Below, piece after piece: positions 18,936 through 27,150 of a DNA stretch of 64,000 nucleotides. The notes under the pieces are model-generated. The model was not told where the DNA came from, did not search any database, and worked only from the letters and a program-made list of their open reading frames with translations. Every line of letters begins with the position of its first letter. Position 1 is the stretch's first letter. Source of the DNA: Pseudomonas jessenii (GTDB taxonomy: Bacteria > Pseudomonadota > Gammaproteobacteria > Pseudomonadales > Pseudomonadaceae). The stretch covers positions 310,001 to 374,000 of the forward strand of contig NZ_NIWT01000004.1 of assembly GCF_002236115.1 (NCBI RefSeq), given 5' to 3'. The position numbers were made by a program, and so were the translations under genes.

Positions 18936-20078
18936 GTGATTCGTTGGAAACATGCAGCATTGCTGGCCCTGGCCATTTTGGCCGCGGGTTGCAGCAGCAA
19001 CAGCAAAAAAGAACTGCCTCCGGCCGAGCTGGTCGACTTCAAGGAAGAAGTGGTTCTGCACAAGCAGTGGAGTCGTTCGATCGGTGACGGTCAGGGCGAA
19101 ACCTACAACATGCTGGTTCCGGCCATCGATGGCGATACCATCTATGCCGCCGACGTCACTGGCGTGTTGATGGCGATGGACCGCAACACCGGCGACGTCA
19201 AATGGAAGAAAGACCTCGAGTTGCCTGTTTCCGGCGCCGTTGGCGTAGGTTACGGTCTGGTCACCATTGGTACGATCAAGGGTGAAATCGTTGCCCTGGA
19301 CGCGATCAACGGTGAAGAAAAGTGGCGCGCTCGCGTGTCCAGCGAAGTACTGGCGCCGCCAGCCAACAACGGTGACGTCGTGGTGGTTCAGACCCAGGAC
19401 GATCGTCTGATCGGCCTGGATGCCTCCACCGGTGACCGTCGTTGGATCTATGACAGCACGCCTGCGGTACTGACCCTGCGTGGCACCAGTGCGCCGATCG
19501 TGACCAACCGCCTCGCGGTGGCTGGCCTGTCGACCGGTAAAGTGGTTGCCGTGGACATCTCCAACGGCGTACCGGTGTGGGAACAGCGCGTAGCGATCCC
19601 GCAAGGTCGTTCGGAGCTGGAGCGCGTGGTCGACATCGACGGTGGCTTGCTGCTGTCGGGCGAGACGCTGTATGTCGCCAGCTATCAGGGGCGCGTTGCT
19701 GCTCTGGACCTGCAAAGCGGCCGTCAGCTCTGGCAGCGTGATGCTTCCAGCTATGCCGGTGTCGCCCAGGGTTTCGGTACCGTTTATGTGACCCTGTCTT
19801 CGGGCACCGTTGAAGGCGTCGACGAGCGTTCCACCACAGCCTTGTGGAGCAACGACTCGCTGGCCCGCCGTCAACTGTCGGCTCCGGAAGTGTTCTCCAG
19901 CTACGTTGCAGTCGGTGACCTGGAAGGTTACCTGCACCTGCTGAGTCAGGTGGACGGTCGTTTCGTCGGCCGCGAGCGCATCGACAGCGACGGCCTGCGT
20001 GCCCGTCCGCTGGTGGTGGGTGACACGATTTATGTATATGGCAACAGCGGCAAACTGGAAGCCCTGACCATTAAGTAA
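18936..20078 (+). CDS. bamB: BamB, outer-membrane protein assembly lipoprotein
   Basis: BamB (380 aa) is the beta-propeller lipoprotein subunit of the BAM complex that inserts beta-barrel proteins in the outer membrane. The signal peptide ends in lipobox LAAGC (C19), then repeats of the PQQ-like propeller follow (for example TIYAADVTGVLMAMDRNTGDV, GEIVALDAINGEEKW). GTG at 18936 was chosen because AAGGGG ends nine bases upstream; ATG at 18927 (MRDVIRWK) overlaps yfgM and leaves no space for that Shine-Dalgarno. A hairpin terminator lies at 20263. Confidence 0.95.
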   Translation: MIRWKHAALLALAILAAGCSSNSKKELPPAELVDFKEEVVLHKQWSRSIGDGQGETYNMLVPAIDGDTIYAADVTGVLMAMDRNTGDVKWKKDLELPVSGAVGVGYGLVTIGTIKGEIVALDAINGEEKWRARVSSEVLAPPANNGDVVVVQTQDDRLIGLDASTGDRRWIYDSTPAVLTLRGTSAPIVTNRLAVAGLSTGKVVAVDISNGVPVWEQRVAIPQGRSELERVVDIDGGLLLSGETLYVASYQGRVAALDLQSGRQLWQRDASSYAGVAQGFGTVYVTLSSGTVEGVDERSTTALWSNDSLARRQLSAPEVFSSYVAVGDLEGYLHLLSQVDGRFVGRERIDSDGLRARPLVVGDTIYVYGNSGKLEALTIK

Positions 20079-20132
20079 AGGTTTGACTATGCTTGGGGTT
20101 AACCCCCCAGGCTGCTTCACCGTTTGTAAGAG

Positions 20133-20232
20133 TGTAGGAGCGAACTTGCTCGCGATGGACGTCAACGATTACGTTGGCAATCTGGATAAACGCGGTGTCT
20201 TTGCGTTTTTCGCGAGCAAGCTCGCTCCTGCA
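20133..20232 (+). repeat. REP doublet between bamB and its terminator
   Basis: GTAGGAGCGAACTTGCTCGC and its inverse flank a spacer with GATTACGTTGG. One arm carries an A in place of the usual G (GCGAACTTGC). It lies inside the bamB-der gap. Confidence 0.9.
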
Positions 20233-20262
20233 AAAAAACACACGGTGATTGCCCCGAGCACC

Positions 20263-20287
20263 AGCCGCTGCCTCGCAGCGGCTTTTG
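20263..20287 (+). terminator. Intrinsic terminator before der
   Basis: AGCCGCTG and CAGCGGCT around CCTCG, followed by TTTT. It probably ends the ndk-to-bamB transcript, although read-through into der (start at 20319) is possible. Confidence 0.75.
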
Positions 20288-20318
20288 TATTTTCTGAAAT
20301 AACGAAGTGGAGAGCCGC

Positions 20319-21788
20319 ATGGTTCCCGTAATCGCCCTGGTGGGCCGACCGAACGTCGGCAAGTCCACCTTGTTCAACCGCCTGACCAGGACTCGTGACG
20401 CCATCGTCGGCGACTTGTCCGGTCTGACCCGTGATCGCCAGTACGGTGAGGCCAAGTGGCAAGGGCGTTCCTACATTCTGATCGACACCGGCGGTATCTC
20501 CGGTGACGAGCACGGTATGGACGAAAAAATGGCCGAGCAGTCGCTGCTGGCCATTGAAGAAGCGGATGTCGTTCTGTTCCTGGTAGATGCCAAGGCCGGC
20601 TTCACCGCCGCCGACCAGATGATCGCCGAACATTTGCGCAAACGTAACAAGCGTTCCCACGTGGTGGCCAACAAGGTCGACAACATCGACCCGGAAATGG
20701 CCCGCGCCGAATTCGCCCCGTTGGGCATGGGCCACGCGATCCCGATCGCCGGTGCCCACGGCCGTGGTATCACCCAGTTGCTGGAAATCGCACTGAGTGA
20801 CTTCCCGAAAGACGAAGACGAGCTGGAAGAAGGCGAGGAAGAAGATGTAGCCGAAGGCGAGGAAGCCAAGCGCATTCCTGGCCCAAGCGAAAAAGACGGG
20901 ATCAAGATCGCCATCATCGGCCGTCCGAACGTCGGCAAGTCGACCCTGGTCAACCGCATGCTCGGGGAAGACCGGGTAATCGTCTACGACCAACCCGGTA
21001 CCACCCGCGACAGTATCTACATCCCGTTCGAGCGTAACGACGAGAAGTACACGCTGATCGACACCGCCGGTGTGCGCAAGCGCGGCAAGATCCACGAAGA
21101 AGTCGAAAAGTTCTCCGTGGTCAAAACCCTGCAAGCGATCAAAGACGCCAACGTGGTGATCTTCGTGATGGACGCCCGCGAAGGCGTGGTGGATCACGAC
21201 CTCAACCTGCTGGGCTTTGCCCTTGAGGCCGGTCGTGCATTGGTCATCGCGATCAACAAGTGGGACGGCATGACGCCGAGCGAGCGCGACTTCGTCAAGA
21301 TCGAGTTGCAGCGTCGTCTGTTCTTCGTCGAGTTTGCCGATATTCACTTTATCTCGGCACTGCACGGCACCGGCGTGGGCAACCTCTACGCGTCGGTACA
21401 GAACTCGTTCAAGTCCGCGGTTACCCGCTGGCCGACCAGCCGCCTGACCCAGATCCTGGAAGACGCGGTCAGCGAGCACCAGCCGCCGATGGTCAACAGC
21501 CGCCGGATCAAGCTGCGTTATGCTCACCTCGGTGGCGCGAACCCGCCGATCATCGTGATCCACGGCAACCAGATCGAGAAGGTGCCGAAGTCCTACGTGC
21601 GTTACCTGGAAAACACCTACCGCCGTGTGCTGAAGCTGGTCGGTACACCGATCCGCATCGAGTTCAAGGGTGGCGAGAACCCGTACGAAGGCAACAAGAA
21701 CACGCTCACCGACCGTCAGGTCAACAAGAAGCGTCGCTTGATGTCGCACCACAAGAAGGCCGACAAGAAGCGTCGCGACAAGCGCTGA
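20319..21788 (+). CDS. der: Der (EngA), double-GTPase ribosome assembly factor
   Basis: Der (489 aa) has two tandem G domains and a KH-like C-terminal domain and is needed for 50S subunit maturation. The first P-loop GRPNVGKST is at residues 8-16 and the second near residue 201. Each G domain has its own DTAG/DTGG and NKxD motifs (VANKVDN, AINKWDG). The acidic linker with [16 protein letters not shown] joins the two domains. ATG at 20319 (MVPVIALVG) is chosen over GTG at 20307, which contains the likely Shine-Dalgarno GTGGAG. The C-terminus is lysine-rich as expected for rRNA binding. Confidence 0.97.
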   Translation: MVPVIALVGRPNVGKSTLFNRLTRTRDAIVGDLSGLTRDRQYGEAKWQGRSYILIDTGGISGDEHGMDEKMAEQSLLAIEEADVVLFLVDAKAGFTAADQMIAEHLRKRNKRSHVVANKVDNIDPEMARAEFAPLGMGHAIPIAGAHGRGITQLLEIALSDFPKDEDELEEGEEEDVAEGEEAKRIPGPSEKDGIKIAIIGRPNVGKSTLVNRMLGEDRVIVYDQPGTTRDSIYIPFERNDEKYTLIDTAGVRKRGKIHEEVEKFSVVKTLQAIKDANVVIFVMDAREGVVDHDLNLLGFALEAGRALVIAINKWDGMTPSERDFVKIELQRRLFFVEFADIHFISALHGTGVGNLYASVQNSFKSAVTRWPTSRLTQILEDAVSEHQPPMVNSRRIKLRYAHLGGANPPIIVIHGNQIEKVPKSYVRYLENTYRRVLKLVGTPIRIEFKGGENPYEGNKNTLTDRQVNKKRRLMSHHKKADKKRRDKR

Positions 21789-21804
21789 TTCAGCGCTTGC
21801 TCAC
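21780..21804 (+). terminator. Palindrome at the der stop, possible weak terminator
   Basis: AAGCGCTGATTCAGCGCTT spans the der TGA codon; TTTT occurs a few bases further. Moderate stem, imperfect T-run. Confidence 0.45.
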
Positions 21805-21823
21805 TCTTTTGGGGTGGGCTTGT

Positions 21824-21956
21824 TGTGGCGAGGGGGCTTGCCCCCGTTCGGTTGCGCAGCAGCCGCAATACCTGCAAGTGCGGTCTGCCAGACACACCGA
21901 GATTGCAGGATTGGGGTCGCTTCGCGACCCAACGCGGGCAAGCCCGCTCGCCACAG
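21824..21956 (+). repeat. Second-type Pseudomonas intergenic repeat (GTGGCGAGGGGGCTTGCCCCC class)
   Basis: TGTGGCGAGGGGGCTTGCCC at the left and GGGCAAGCCCGCTCGCCACA at the right form an inverted doublet with a GC-rich interior that includes the hairpin GGGTCGCTTCGCGACCC (21914-21930). The palindrome sequence differs from the common REP in this window. Confidence 0.85.
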
Positions 21957-21975
21957 GGTACGGCGGTGATCAATT

Positions 21976-22005
21976 GAAGAAGGGCGTCTATAAGGCGCCC
22001 TTTTT
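21976..22005 (+). terminator. Hairpin with T-run upstream of the aminotransferase
   Basis: GGGCG and CGCCC arms around TCTATAAGG followed by TTTTT. Orientation fits termination of forward transcripts leaving der. Confidence 0.6.
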
Positions 22006-22079
22006 CATGCCTGCCGTTTGGGCTATCCTCGGACTCCCCCGCGCCGCCGTAGAGCCGGGTGTAGAGCAGGGAACCACCG

Positions 22080-23228
22080 ATGATCACCAGCAAGCTGCCG
22101 AATGTCGGCATCACTATCTTCACTCAGATGTCTCAGCTCGCGGCTCAGACCGGCGCGCTCAATCTGTCCCAGGGCTTTCCCGATTTCGCGGCCCCGCAGG
22201 CCCTGTGCGATGCGGTCGGCCGGCATATCGCCAGCGGCCATAACCAGTATTCGCCAATGACCGGGCTGCCGGTGTTGCGTCAGCAGATCGCGGCGAAGAT
22301 CGCCCGCAGTTATGGCGTGCAGGTGGATGTGGATACTGAAGTGACGGTTACCCCCGGTGCGACCGAGGCGATTTTCTGTGCCATTCAGGCGGTTATCCAC
22401 AGCGGTGACGAAGTCATTGTGTTTGACCCGGCATACGACAGCTACGAACCTTCGGTGGAGCTGGCAGGCGGCCGTTGCGTGCATGTGCAACTGGGCCTGA
22501 ACGATTTCAGTATCGACTTCGAGAAGCTTGCTCAGGCACTGAGCCCGCGCACGCGGATGATCATTCTCAACTCCCCGCACAACCCTAGCGGTGCGTTGAT
22601 CAGCCGTGACGAACTCGACCAGTTGGCGACGTTAATCCGTGATCGCGATATCTATGTGATCAGCGACGAAGTCTACGAGCACCTGGTGTATGACGGCGTG
22701 CCTCACGTTAGCGTGCTGGCCCATGAGGAGTTGTATCAGCGTGCATTCGTGGTCAGTTCGTTCGGCAAGACCTACCACGTCACCGGCTGGAAAACCGGTT
22801 ATGTGATCGCACCGCCGGCCCTGACGGCGGAATTGCGCAAGGTGCACCAGTACGTCAATTTCTGTGGTGTGACGCCGCTGCAATATGCCTTGGCCGACTT
22901 TATGGCCGAGCATCCGGAGCACGTCGAAGAGCTGCCTGCTTTCTATCAGGCCAAGCGTGATCTGTTCTGCGATCTGCTGGCACCGTCGCGTTTCAGTTTC
23001 ACCCGGGTGACCGGCACCTATTTCCAGTTGGTCGATTACTCGCAGATCCGCCCGGACCTCAATGACGTCGAGATGGCCCTGTGGATGACTCGCGAGCACG
23101 GCGTGGCCAGTATCCCGATCTCGGTGTTCTACCAGACGCCACCGGTCGGCCAACGCCTGGTGCGGCTGTGCTTCGCCAAGCGTGAGGAGACCCTGCGTGA
23201 AGCGGCGGAAAAACTATGCGTGATCTGA
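22080..23228 (+). CDS. PLP aminotransferase, methionine/glutamine type (YbdL-like)
   Basis: A class I/II aminotransferase of 382 residues. Seen: NLSQGFPDFAAP near the N-terminus, NQYSPMTGLPVLR, the NSPHNPSGA segment, and the PLP-binding lysine in SSFGKTYHVTGWKTGY near residue 230. This signature set fits the kynurenine aminotransferase / methionine aminotransferase YbdL subgroup, which transaminates methionine keto acid. The next gene encodes an omega-amidase and overlaps it by 13 bases, supporting a glutamine-transaminase plus omega-amidase pair for methionine salvage. The specific substrate is inferred. Confidence 0.88.
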   Translation: MITSKLPNVGITIFTQMSQLAAQTGALNLSQGFPDFAAPQALCDAVGRHIASGHNQYSPMTGLPVLRQQIAAKIARSYGVQVDVDTEVTVTPGATEAIFCAIQAVIHSGDEVIVFDPAYDSYEPSVELAGGRCVHVQLGLNDFSIDFEKLAQALSPRTRMIILNSPHNPSGALISRDELDQLATLIRDRDIYVISDEVYEHLVYDGVPHVSVLAHEELYQRAFVVSSFGKTYHVTGWKTGYVIAPPALTAELRKVHQYVNFCGVTPLQYALADFMAEHPEHVEELPAFYQAKRDLFCDLLAPSRFSFTRVTGTYFQLVDYSQIRPDLNDVEMALWMTREHGVASIPISVFYQTPPVGQRLVRLCFAKREETLREAAEKLCVI

Positions 23229-24007
23229 GTGCATTGCCGAAACTGACCGTTGCGCTGATCCAGACGTCCCTGGCCTGGCACGACCGCCAGGCGAACCTCG
23301 AGCATTTCGAGCCGTTGCTGGAGCAGGCTCGCGGCGCCGACCTGATCATTCTGCCGGAGATGTTCACCACCGGGTTCTCCATGGAGTCCGAGACCCTCGC
23401 CGAAGCGGAAAACGGGCCTACCAGCAAATGGCTGCGGGCTCAGGCTTTGAGGCTTGATGCGGTGATCACCGGTAGCGTGATCGTCCAGGCCGCCGATGGC
23501 AGTCATCGCAATCGTCTGTTGTGGGCACGCCCGGATGGCGAGGTGTGGCATTACGACAAGCGTCACCTGTTTCGCATGGCCGGTGAGCATAACCACTACA
23601 CCCCCGGCGAGCGCCAGGTGCAGTTCGAGCTCAAGGGCTGGCGAGTACGGCCGTTGATTTGCTACGACCTGCGCTTCCCGGTGTGGAGCCGTGACGCCCA
23701 GGACACCGACCTGCTGCTGTACACCGCCAACTGGCCCGGTGCGCGGCGCCAGCACTGGAACCGCTTGCTGCCGGCGCGGGCGATCGAGAACCTGTGCTAT
23801 GTGGCGGCGGTGAACCGTATTGGCACGGATGGCAAAGGTTTTGCGTATACCGGTGACAGCCAGGTCCTGGATTTCCAGGGCGAGACGCTGCTCAGTGCCG
23901 GAGAGGCTGACGGGGTGTTCAAGGTGGTGCTGGATGCGGCGGAACTGGCGGCGTATCGCACGCGGTTTCCGGCGAATCTGGATGCCGATACCTTCGAGTT
24001 CACCTGA
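23216..24007 (+). CDS. Nitrilase-family omega-amidase (YafV/Nit2-like)
   Basis: A carbon-nitrogen hydrolase of 263 residues with the Glu-Lys-Cys triad: E48 in ILPEMFTTGF, K115 in HYDKRHLFRM and C149 in LICYDLRFP. Omega-amidases hydrolyse alpha-ketoglutaramate or alpha-ketosuccinamate, the unstable products of glutamine or asparagine transamination, and make the preceding aminotransferase reaction irreversible. The ATG at 23216 lies inside the end of the aminotransferase gene, so translation is likely coupled. An alternative reading as a generic amidase cannot be excluded. Confidence 0.87.
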   Translation: MRDLSALPKLTVALIQTSLAWHDRQANLEHFEPLLEQARGADLIILPEMFTTGFSMESETLAEAENGPTSKWLRAQALRLDAVITGSVIVQAADGSHRNRLLWARPDGEVWHYDKRHLFRMAGEHNHYTPGERQVQFELKGWRVRPLICYDLRFPVWSRDAQDTDLLLYTANWPGARRQHWNRLLPARAIENLCYVAAVNRIGTDGKGFAYTGDSQVLDFQGETLLSAGEADGVFKVVLDAAELAAYRTRFPANLDADTFEFT

Positions 24008-24030
24008 AATCTTTACTGTCTGACAGGGCC

Positions 24031-24106
24031 TCATCGCGAGCAAGCTCGCTCCCACAGTGACCGCGTTCACACCGATCAAATGTGGGAGCGAGCTTGCTCG
24101 CGATGG
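24031..24106 (+). repeat. REP doublet (short-spacer, tail-to-tail)
   Basis: ATCGCGAGCAAGCTCGCTCC then, after about 30 bases, GGAGCGAGCTTGCTCGCGAT. It sits between the convergent omega-amidase and leuA genes. Confidence 0.92.
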
Positions 24107-24144
24107 GGCCGGGACAAGCAATACAAAAACAGGCAGGCAAACAA

Positions 24145-24178
24145 AAAGGCCCCGAGGTTCACACCCCGGGGCCTTTTG
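24145..24178 (-). terminator. Terminator after leuA
   Basis: AAAAGGCCCCG and CGGGGCCTTTT form an 11-base stem, 16 bases past the leuA stop on the reverse strand. The A/T flanks make it functional in both directions. Confidence 0.88.
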
Positions 24179-24193
24179 CATTTCAGCGATGGC

Positions 24194-25873
24194 TTACGCC
24201 GCTTTCGCTTCCGGCTGGCTCAGCGAACGGTTCAGTGCGCTGAACAGGGCCTTGAAGCTGGCGGTGGTGATGTTTTCGTCGATGCCGACGCCATGCACCG
24301 CGCGTTCGCCGTTCACACGCAGTTCAATGTAGGCCGCAGCCTTGGCATTGGTGCCAGCGCCGATGGCGTGCTCGTTGTAATCCATGATTTCCACCGGTAC
24401 CGGCAAGCCGGCCACCAGCGCCTCCAGGGCGCCGTTGCCCTTGCCGCGCCAGTGCAGGTTAGTCTCGCCCTGGCCTTGGCTGGCCACTTCCACTTCGACG
24501 GCGCTGTGACCGTTTTCTTCCTGCAGGCGATGGCTGACCAGCGCGTACGGGGTGTTGGCCTGCAAGTACTCGCTGTGCAGCAATGCGTGGATCTGCTGGG
24601 CGGTCATTTCCAGGCCCAGGCGGTCGGTTTCACGCTGCACGACCTGACTGAACTCGATCTGCATGCGACGCGGCAGGCTGATGCCGTATTCCTGTTCCAG
24701 CAGGTAGGCGATACCGCCCTTGCCCGACTGGCTGTTGACGCGGATGACCGCCTCGTAGCTGCGGCCGATGTCGGCCGGGTCGATCGGCAAGTACGGTACT
24801 TCCCACAGTGCGTCCGGTTTCTGCTGGGCAAAGCCCTTGCGGATCGCATCCTGGTGCGAGCCGGAGAACGCGGTATGCACCAGGTCGCCGACGTACGGGT
24901 GACGCGGGTGCACCTGGATCTGGTTGCACTCTTCGACGACTTTGCGCACGCCGTCGATGTCGGAGAAGTCCAGCTCAGGGTTCACGCCCTGGGTGTAGAG
25001 GTTCAACGCCACGGTCACGAGGTCGACGTTACCGGTACGCTCGCCGTTGCCGAACAGGCAGCCTTCGACACGGTCGGCGCCAGCCATCAGGCCCAGTTCG
25101 GTGGCGGCAACGCCGGTGCCACGGTCGTTGTGGGTGTGCAGGCTGATGATCACGCTGTCACGACGGTTGATGTGACGGCCAAACCATTCGATCTGGTCGG
25201 CATAGATGTTCGGCGTCGCGCATTCCACCGTGGCCGGCAGGTTGAGGATCATCTTGTGCTCGGGCGTCGGGTTCCAGACTTCGATCACCGCGTCGCAGAC
25301 TTCCTTGGCGAACTCCATTTCGGTGGCGCTGAAGGTTTCCGGCGAGTATTCGAAGGTCCACTCGGTATCCGGCTGCATGGCCGCGTATTTGACGAACAGC
25401 TTGGCGGCGTTCACGGCGATGGCCTTGACCCCGTCCTTGTCCTGGTTGAAGACAATGCGGCGGAAGGAAGGGGAGGTCGCGTTGTACAGGTGAACGATGG
25501 CTTTCTTCGCGCCGCGCAGGGATTCGAAGGTGCGCTCGATCAGGTCTTCACGGCCCTGGGTCAGCACCTGGATGGTGGTGTCGTCCGGGATGTGGTTGCC
25601 TTCGATCAGGGTGCGGACGAAGTCGAAGTCGGTTTGCGAGGCGGCCGGGAACGACGCTTCGATTTCCTTCACGCCGACCTGCACCAGGGTTTTCCAGAAA
25701 CGCAGCTTCTTGACGGCGTCCATCGGTTCGATCAGCGACTGGTTGCCGTCGCGCAGGTCGGAGCTGCACCAGATCGGCGCGGCGGTGATGGTTTTCGACG
25801 GCCAGGTGCGGTCCGGAATGTCGATGGTCGGGAACGCGCGGTATTTCGAAGACGGGTCTTTGAGCATGCTCAT
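24194..25873 (-). CDS. leuA: LeuA, 2-isopropylmalate synthase
   Basis: LeuA condenses acetyl-CoA with 2-ketoisovalerate, the committed step of leucine synthesis. At 559 residues it is the longer, yeast/actinobacterial-type form. The TIM-barrel catalytic domain begins with [12 protein letters not shown] and includes [11 protein letters not shown] (metal-binding histidines) and the substrate loop [13 protein letters not shown]. The C-terminal regulatory domain, from about residue 430, is the leucine allosteric region. The start [15 protein letters not shown] is kept; the next ATG is two codons in. A 25-codon ORF and possible attenuator precede it. Confidence 0.96.
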   Translation of the reverse strand: MSMLKDPSSKYRAFPTIDIPDRTWPSKTITAAPIWCSSDLRDGNQSLIEPMDAVKKLRFWKTLVQVGVKEIEASFPAASQTDFDFVRTLIEGNHIPDDTTIQVLTQGREDLIERTFESLRGAKKAIVHLYNATSPSFRRIVFNQDKDGVKAIAVNAAKLFVKYAAMQPDTEWTFEYSPETFSATEMEFAKEVCDAVIEVWNPTPEHKMILNLPATVECATPNIYADQIEWFGRHINRRDSVIISLHTHNDRGTGVAATELGLMAGADRVEGCLFGNGERTGNVDLVTVALNLYTQGVNPELDFSDIDGVRKVVEECNQIQVHPRHPYVGDLVHTAFSGSHQDAIRKGFAQQKPDALWEVPYLPIDPADIGRSYEAVIRVNSQSGKGGIAYLLEQEYGISLPRRMQIEFSQVVQRETDRLGLEMTAQQIHALLHSEYLQANTPYALVSHRLQEENGHSAVEVEVASQGQGETNLHWRGKGNGALEALVAGLPVPVEIMDYNEHAIGAGTNAKAAAYIELRVNGERAVHGVGIDENITTASFKALFSALNRSLSQPEAKAA

Positions 25874-25900
25874 CAGGAAATCCTTATTGTGTTGGCCGAA

Positions 25901-25975
25901 AAAAGGCGGCCTGCCGGTGGATCAAAAGTTCTTGGACTAACGCTTGGGACGAGGCACCACGATTCAGCCCGGCAG
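25901..25975 (-). promoter_or_regulatory. Possible leuA attenuator stem
   Basis: On the leuA sense strand CTGCCGG (25975-25969, inside the last codons of the leader ORF) is perfectly complementary to CCGGCAG (25917-25911), which is followed by GCCGCC and a run of six T residues (about 25905-25900). A competing local hairpin GGCCG/CGGCC would absorb that T-run. A 10-base direct repeat GTGCCTCGTC occurs in the leader ORF (25994-25985) and again at 25957-25948. The layout suits ribosome-controlled attenuation but the loop of about 50 bases makes this tentative. Confidence 0.42.
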
Positions 25976-26041
25976 TCGTGCACTGACGAGGCACAGGCTG
26001 CGGTGTTGGCGGAGCTGAATGAGGGTGTGAGAGGTTTTCAT
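25964..26041 (-). CDS. Putative leuA leader peptide (25 aa)
   Basis: A small ORF on the leuA strand, 90 bases before the leuA start. It begins MKTSHTLIQLRQHRSL and ends in VSARLPG before TGA. Five of 25 residues are leucine (positions 7, 10, 16, 18, 23). AGGGTTGAAGG precedes the ATG, though the closest AAGG is only one base away. The position, size and leucine content suggest a regulatory leader; the leucines are not in a tight run as in enteric LeuL, so the regulation could respond to something else. The remaining upstream DNA (26060-26236) is AT-richer and shows no other gene. Confidence 0.5.
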   Translation of the reverse strand: MKTSHTLIQLRQHRSLCLVSARLPG

Positions 26042-26236
26042 GCCTTCAACCCTAACCTTGGGGGGGAAAGATGGCAAGCAGTCGAAAAAAATTGAGAGGA
26101 ATACTCGTGAACGGGTATTTATCGAGATTTTATTGCTGCGATTGGCAGTGATTGTTTTGTTGTTTGCGCGAGGTTTGAGTGGTGCGCAATTGATGATGTG
26201 ACACTGCCGGACTGCTTTCGGTGTCTGTGATATTGC

Positions 26237-26302
26237 CATCGCGAGCAAGCTCGCTCCCACAGGTACAGCGCAATCCCTGTGGGAGCGAGCTTGCTCGCGA
26301 TG
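26237..26302 (+). repeat. REP doublet (short-spacer) between leuA leader region and the M23 gene
   Basis: CATCGCGAGCAAGCTCGCTC and the inverse GAGCGAGCTTGCTCGCGATG are separated by only about 20 bases. It lies just beyond the M23 peptidase stop. Confidence 0.92.
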
Positions 26303-26325
26303 AGGCCATCAGCTTCAACAAAAAG

Positions 26326-27147
26326 CTAGGGCTGAAACGCACCAATGAAGATAGCCGGATCGACCCGCGCATCGTTCAGGCTGATGTTCCAGTGCATGTG
26401 CGGTCCGGTCGCGCGGCCGGTCGCACCGACTTTGCCGACCACGTCACCACGGGCCAGTGGCTGCCCCACCTTCACGTCGATTTTCGACATGTGGCAGAAC
26501 ATGCTGATAAACCCCTGGCCATGGTCGACGAACACCGTGTTGCCATTGAAGAAATAGTTACCGATCAGGATCACCTTGCCGGCGGCCGGGGTCTTGATTG
26601 GCGTACCGCCGGGTACGGCGAAGTCCAGGCCTGAGTGGGGGTTGCGTTCTTCACCGTTGAAAAAGCGCCGCACGCCGAACTTGCTCGACAGCGGCCCGTT
26701 CACTGGTTTGTCCAGCAGCAGGTTGCTCGGGGTGTTGGGGCTGAACGTGCGGTAGGCAGTAATCTGCTCAGCCAGTTCACGCTCGATGCGCTTGAGATTT
26801 TCCGGGTCCGGATTGACCTGTTGGGTGTTCTTCAGGGTAATGCGCTGTTCCGGGTATTTCTTGTTGCCAACCGTAAAATTCAGATTACGGCCGCCGCTGC
26901 TGACCGATTGAACCCCCGGCTTGACCGTCAGCGGCAGGCCGACAATGGCCAGCCAGTTGTTCTGTTCCTTCACTACCAGCACCGGTTTGCCTTGATAAGT
27001 GGCTTTTGGTGCCTGGGCGGACGTGCCCAGGTCCACCACCGAAACGCCTCCCGGCACCGGTTTGTTCAACTGGCGAGTAATGTAGCTGTCGGCATGGGCG
27101 TTGAAGGTCAGGAGCAGCAACAGCAACGGAGCAAAGAAACGCGGCAT
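26326..27147 (-). CDS. M23-family peptidoglycan endopeptidase
   Basis: A secreted zinc metallopeptidase of 273 residues. The N-terminal signal peptide is MPRFFAPLLLLLLTFNAHA. The C-terminal LytM/M23 domain has the zinc ligands in NPHSGLDFAVPGG and GPHMHWNISLN, with HGQGFISMFCHMSK between them. Such enzymes cut cross-links in the cell wall. The residues match an active rather than degenerate LytM domain. It starts three bases after the xseA stop, so the two genes are probably co-transcribed; this pairing near leuA is common in Pseudomonas. Confidence 0.93.
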   Translation of the reverse strand: MPRFFAPLLLLLLTFNAHADSYITRQLNKPVPGGVSVVDLGTSAQAPKATYQGKPVLVVKEQNNWLAIVGLPLTVKPGVQSVSSGGRNLNFTVGNKKYPEQRITLKNTQQVNPDPENLKRIERELAEQITAYRTFSPNTPSNLLLDKPVNGPLSSKFGVRRFFNGEERNPHSGLDFAVPGGTPIKTPAAGKVILIGNYFFNGNTVFVDHGQGFISMFCHMSKIDVKVGQPLARGDVVGKVGATGRATGPHMHWNISLNDARVDPAIFIGAFQP

Positions 27148-27150
27148 GGA

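Noticed and set aside
24080..26095. A 671-codon forward open frame opposite leuA
   Set aside because: Antisense shadow of leuA starting within a REP; low-complexity His/Val/Gln-rich translation and no start signal. leuA has all its catalytic motifs.
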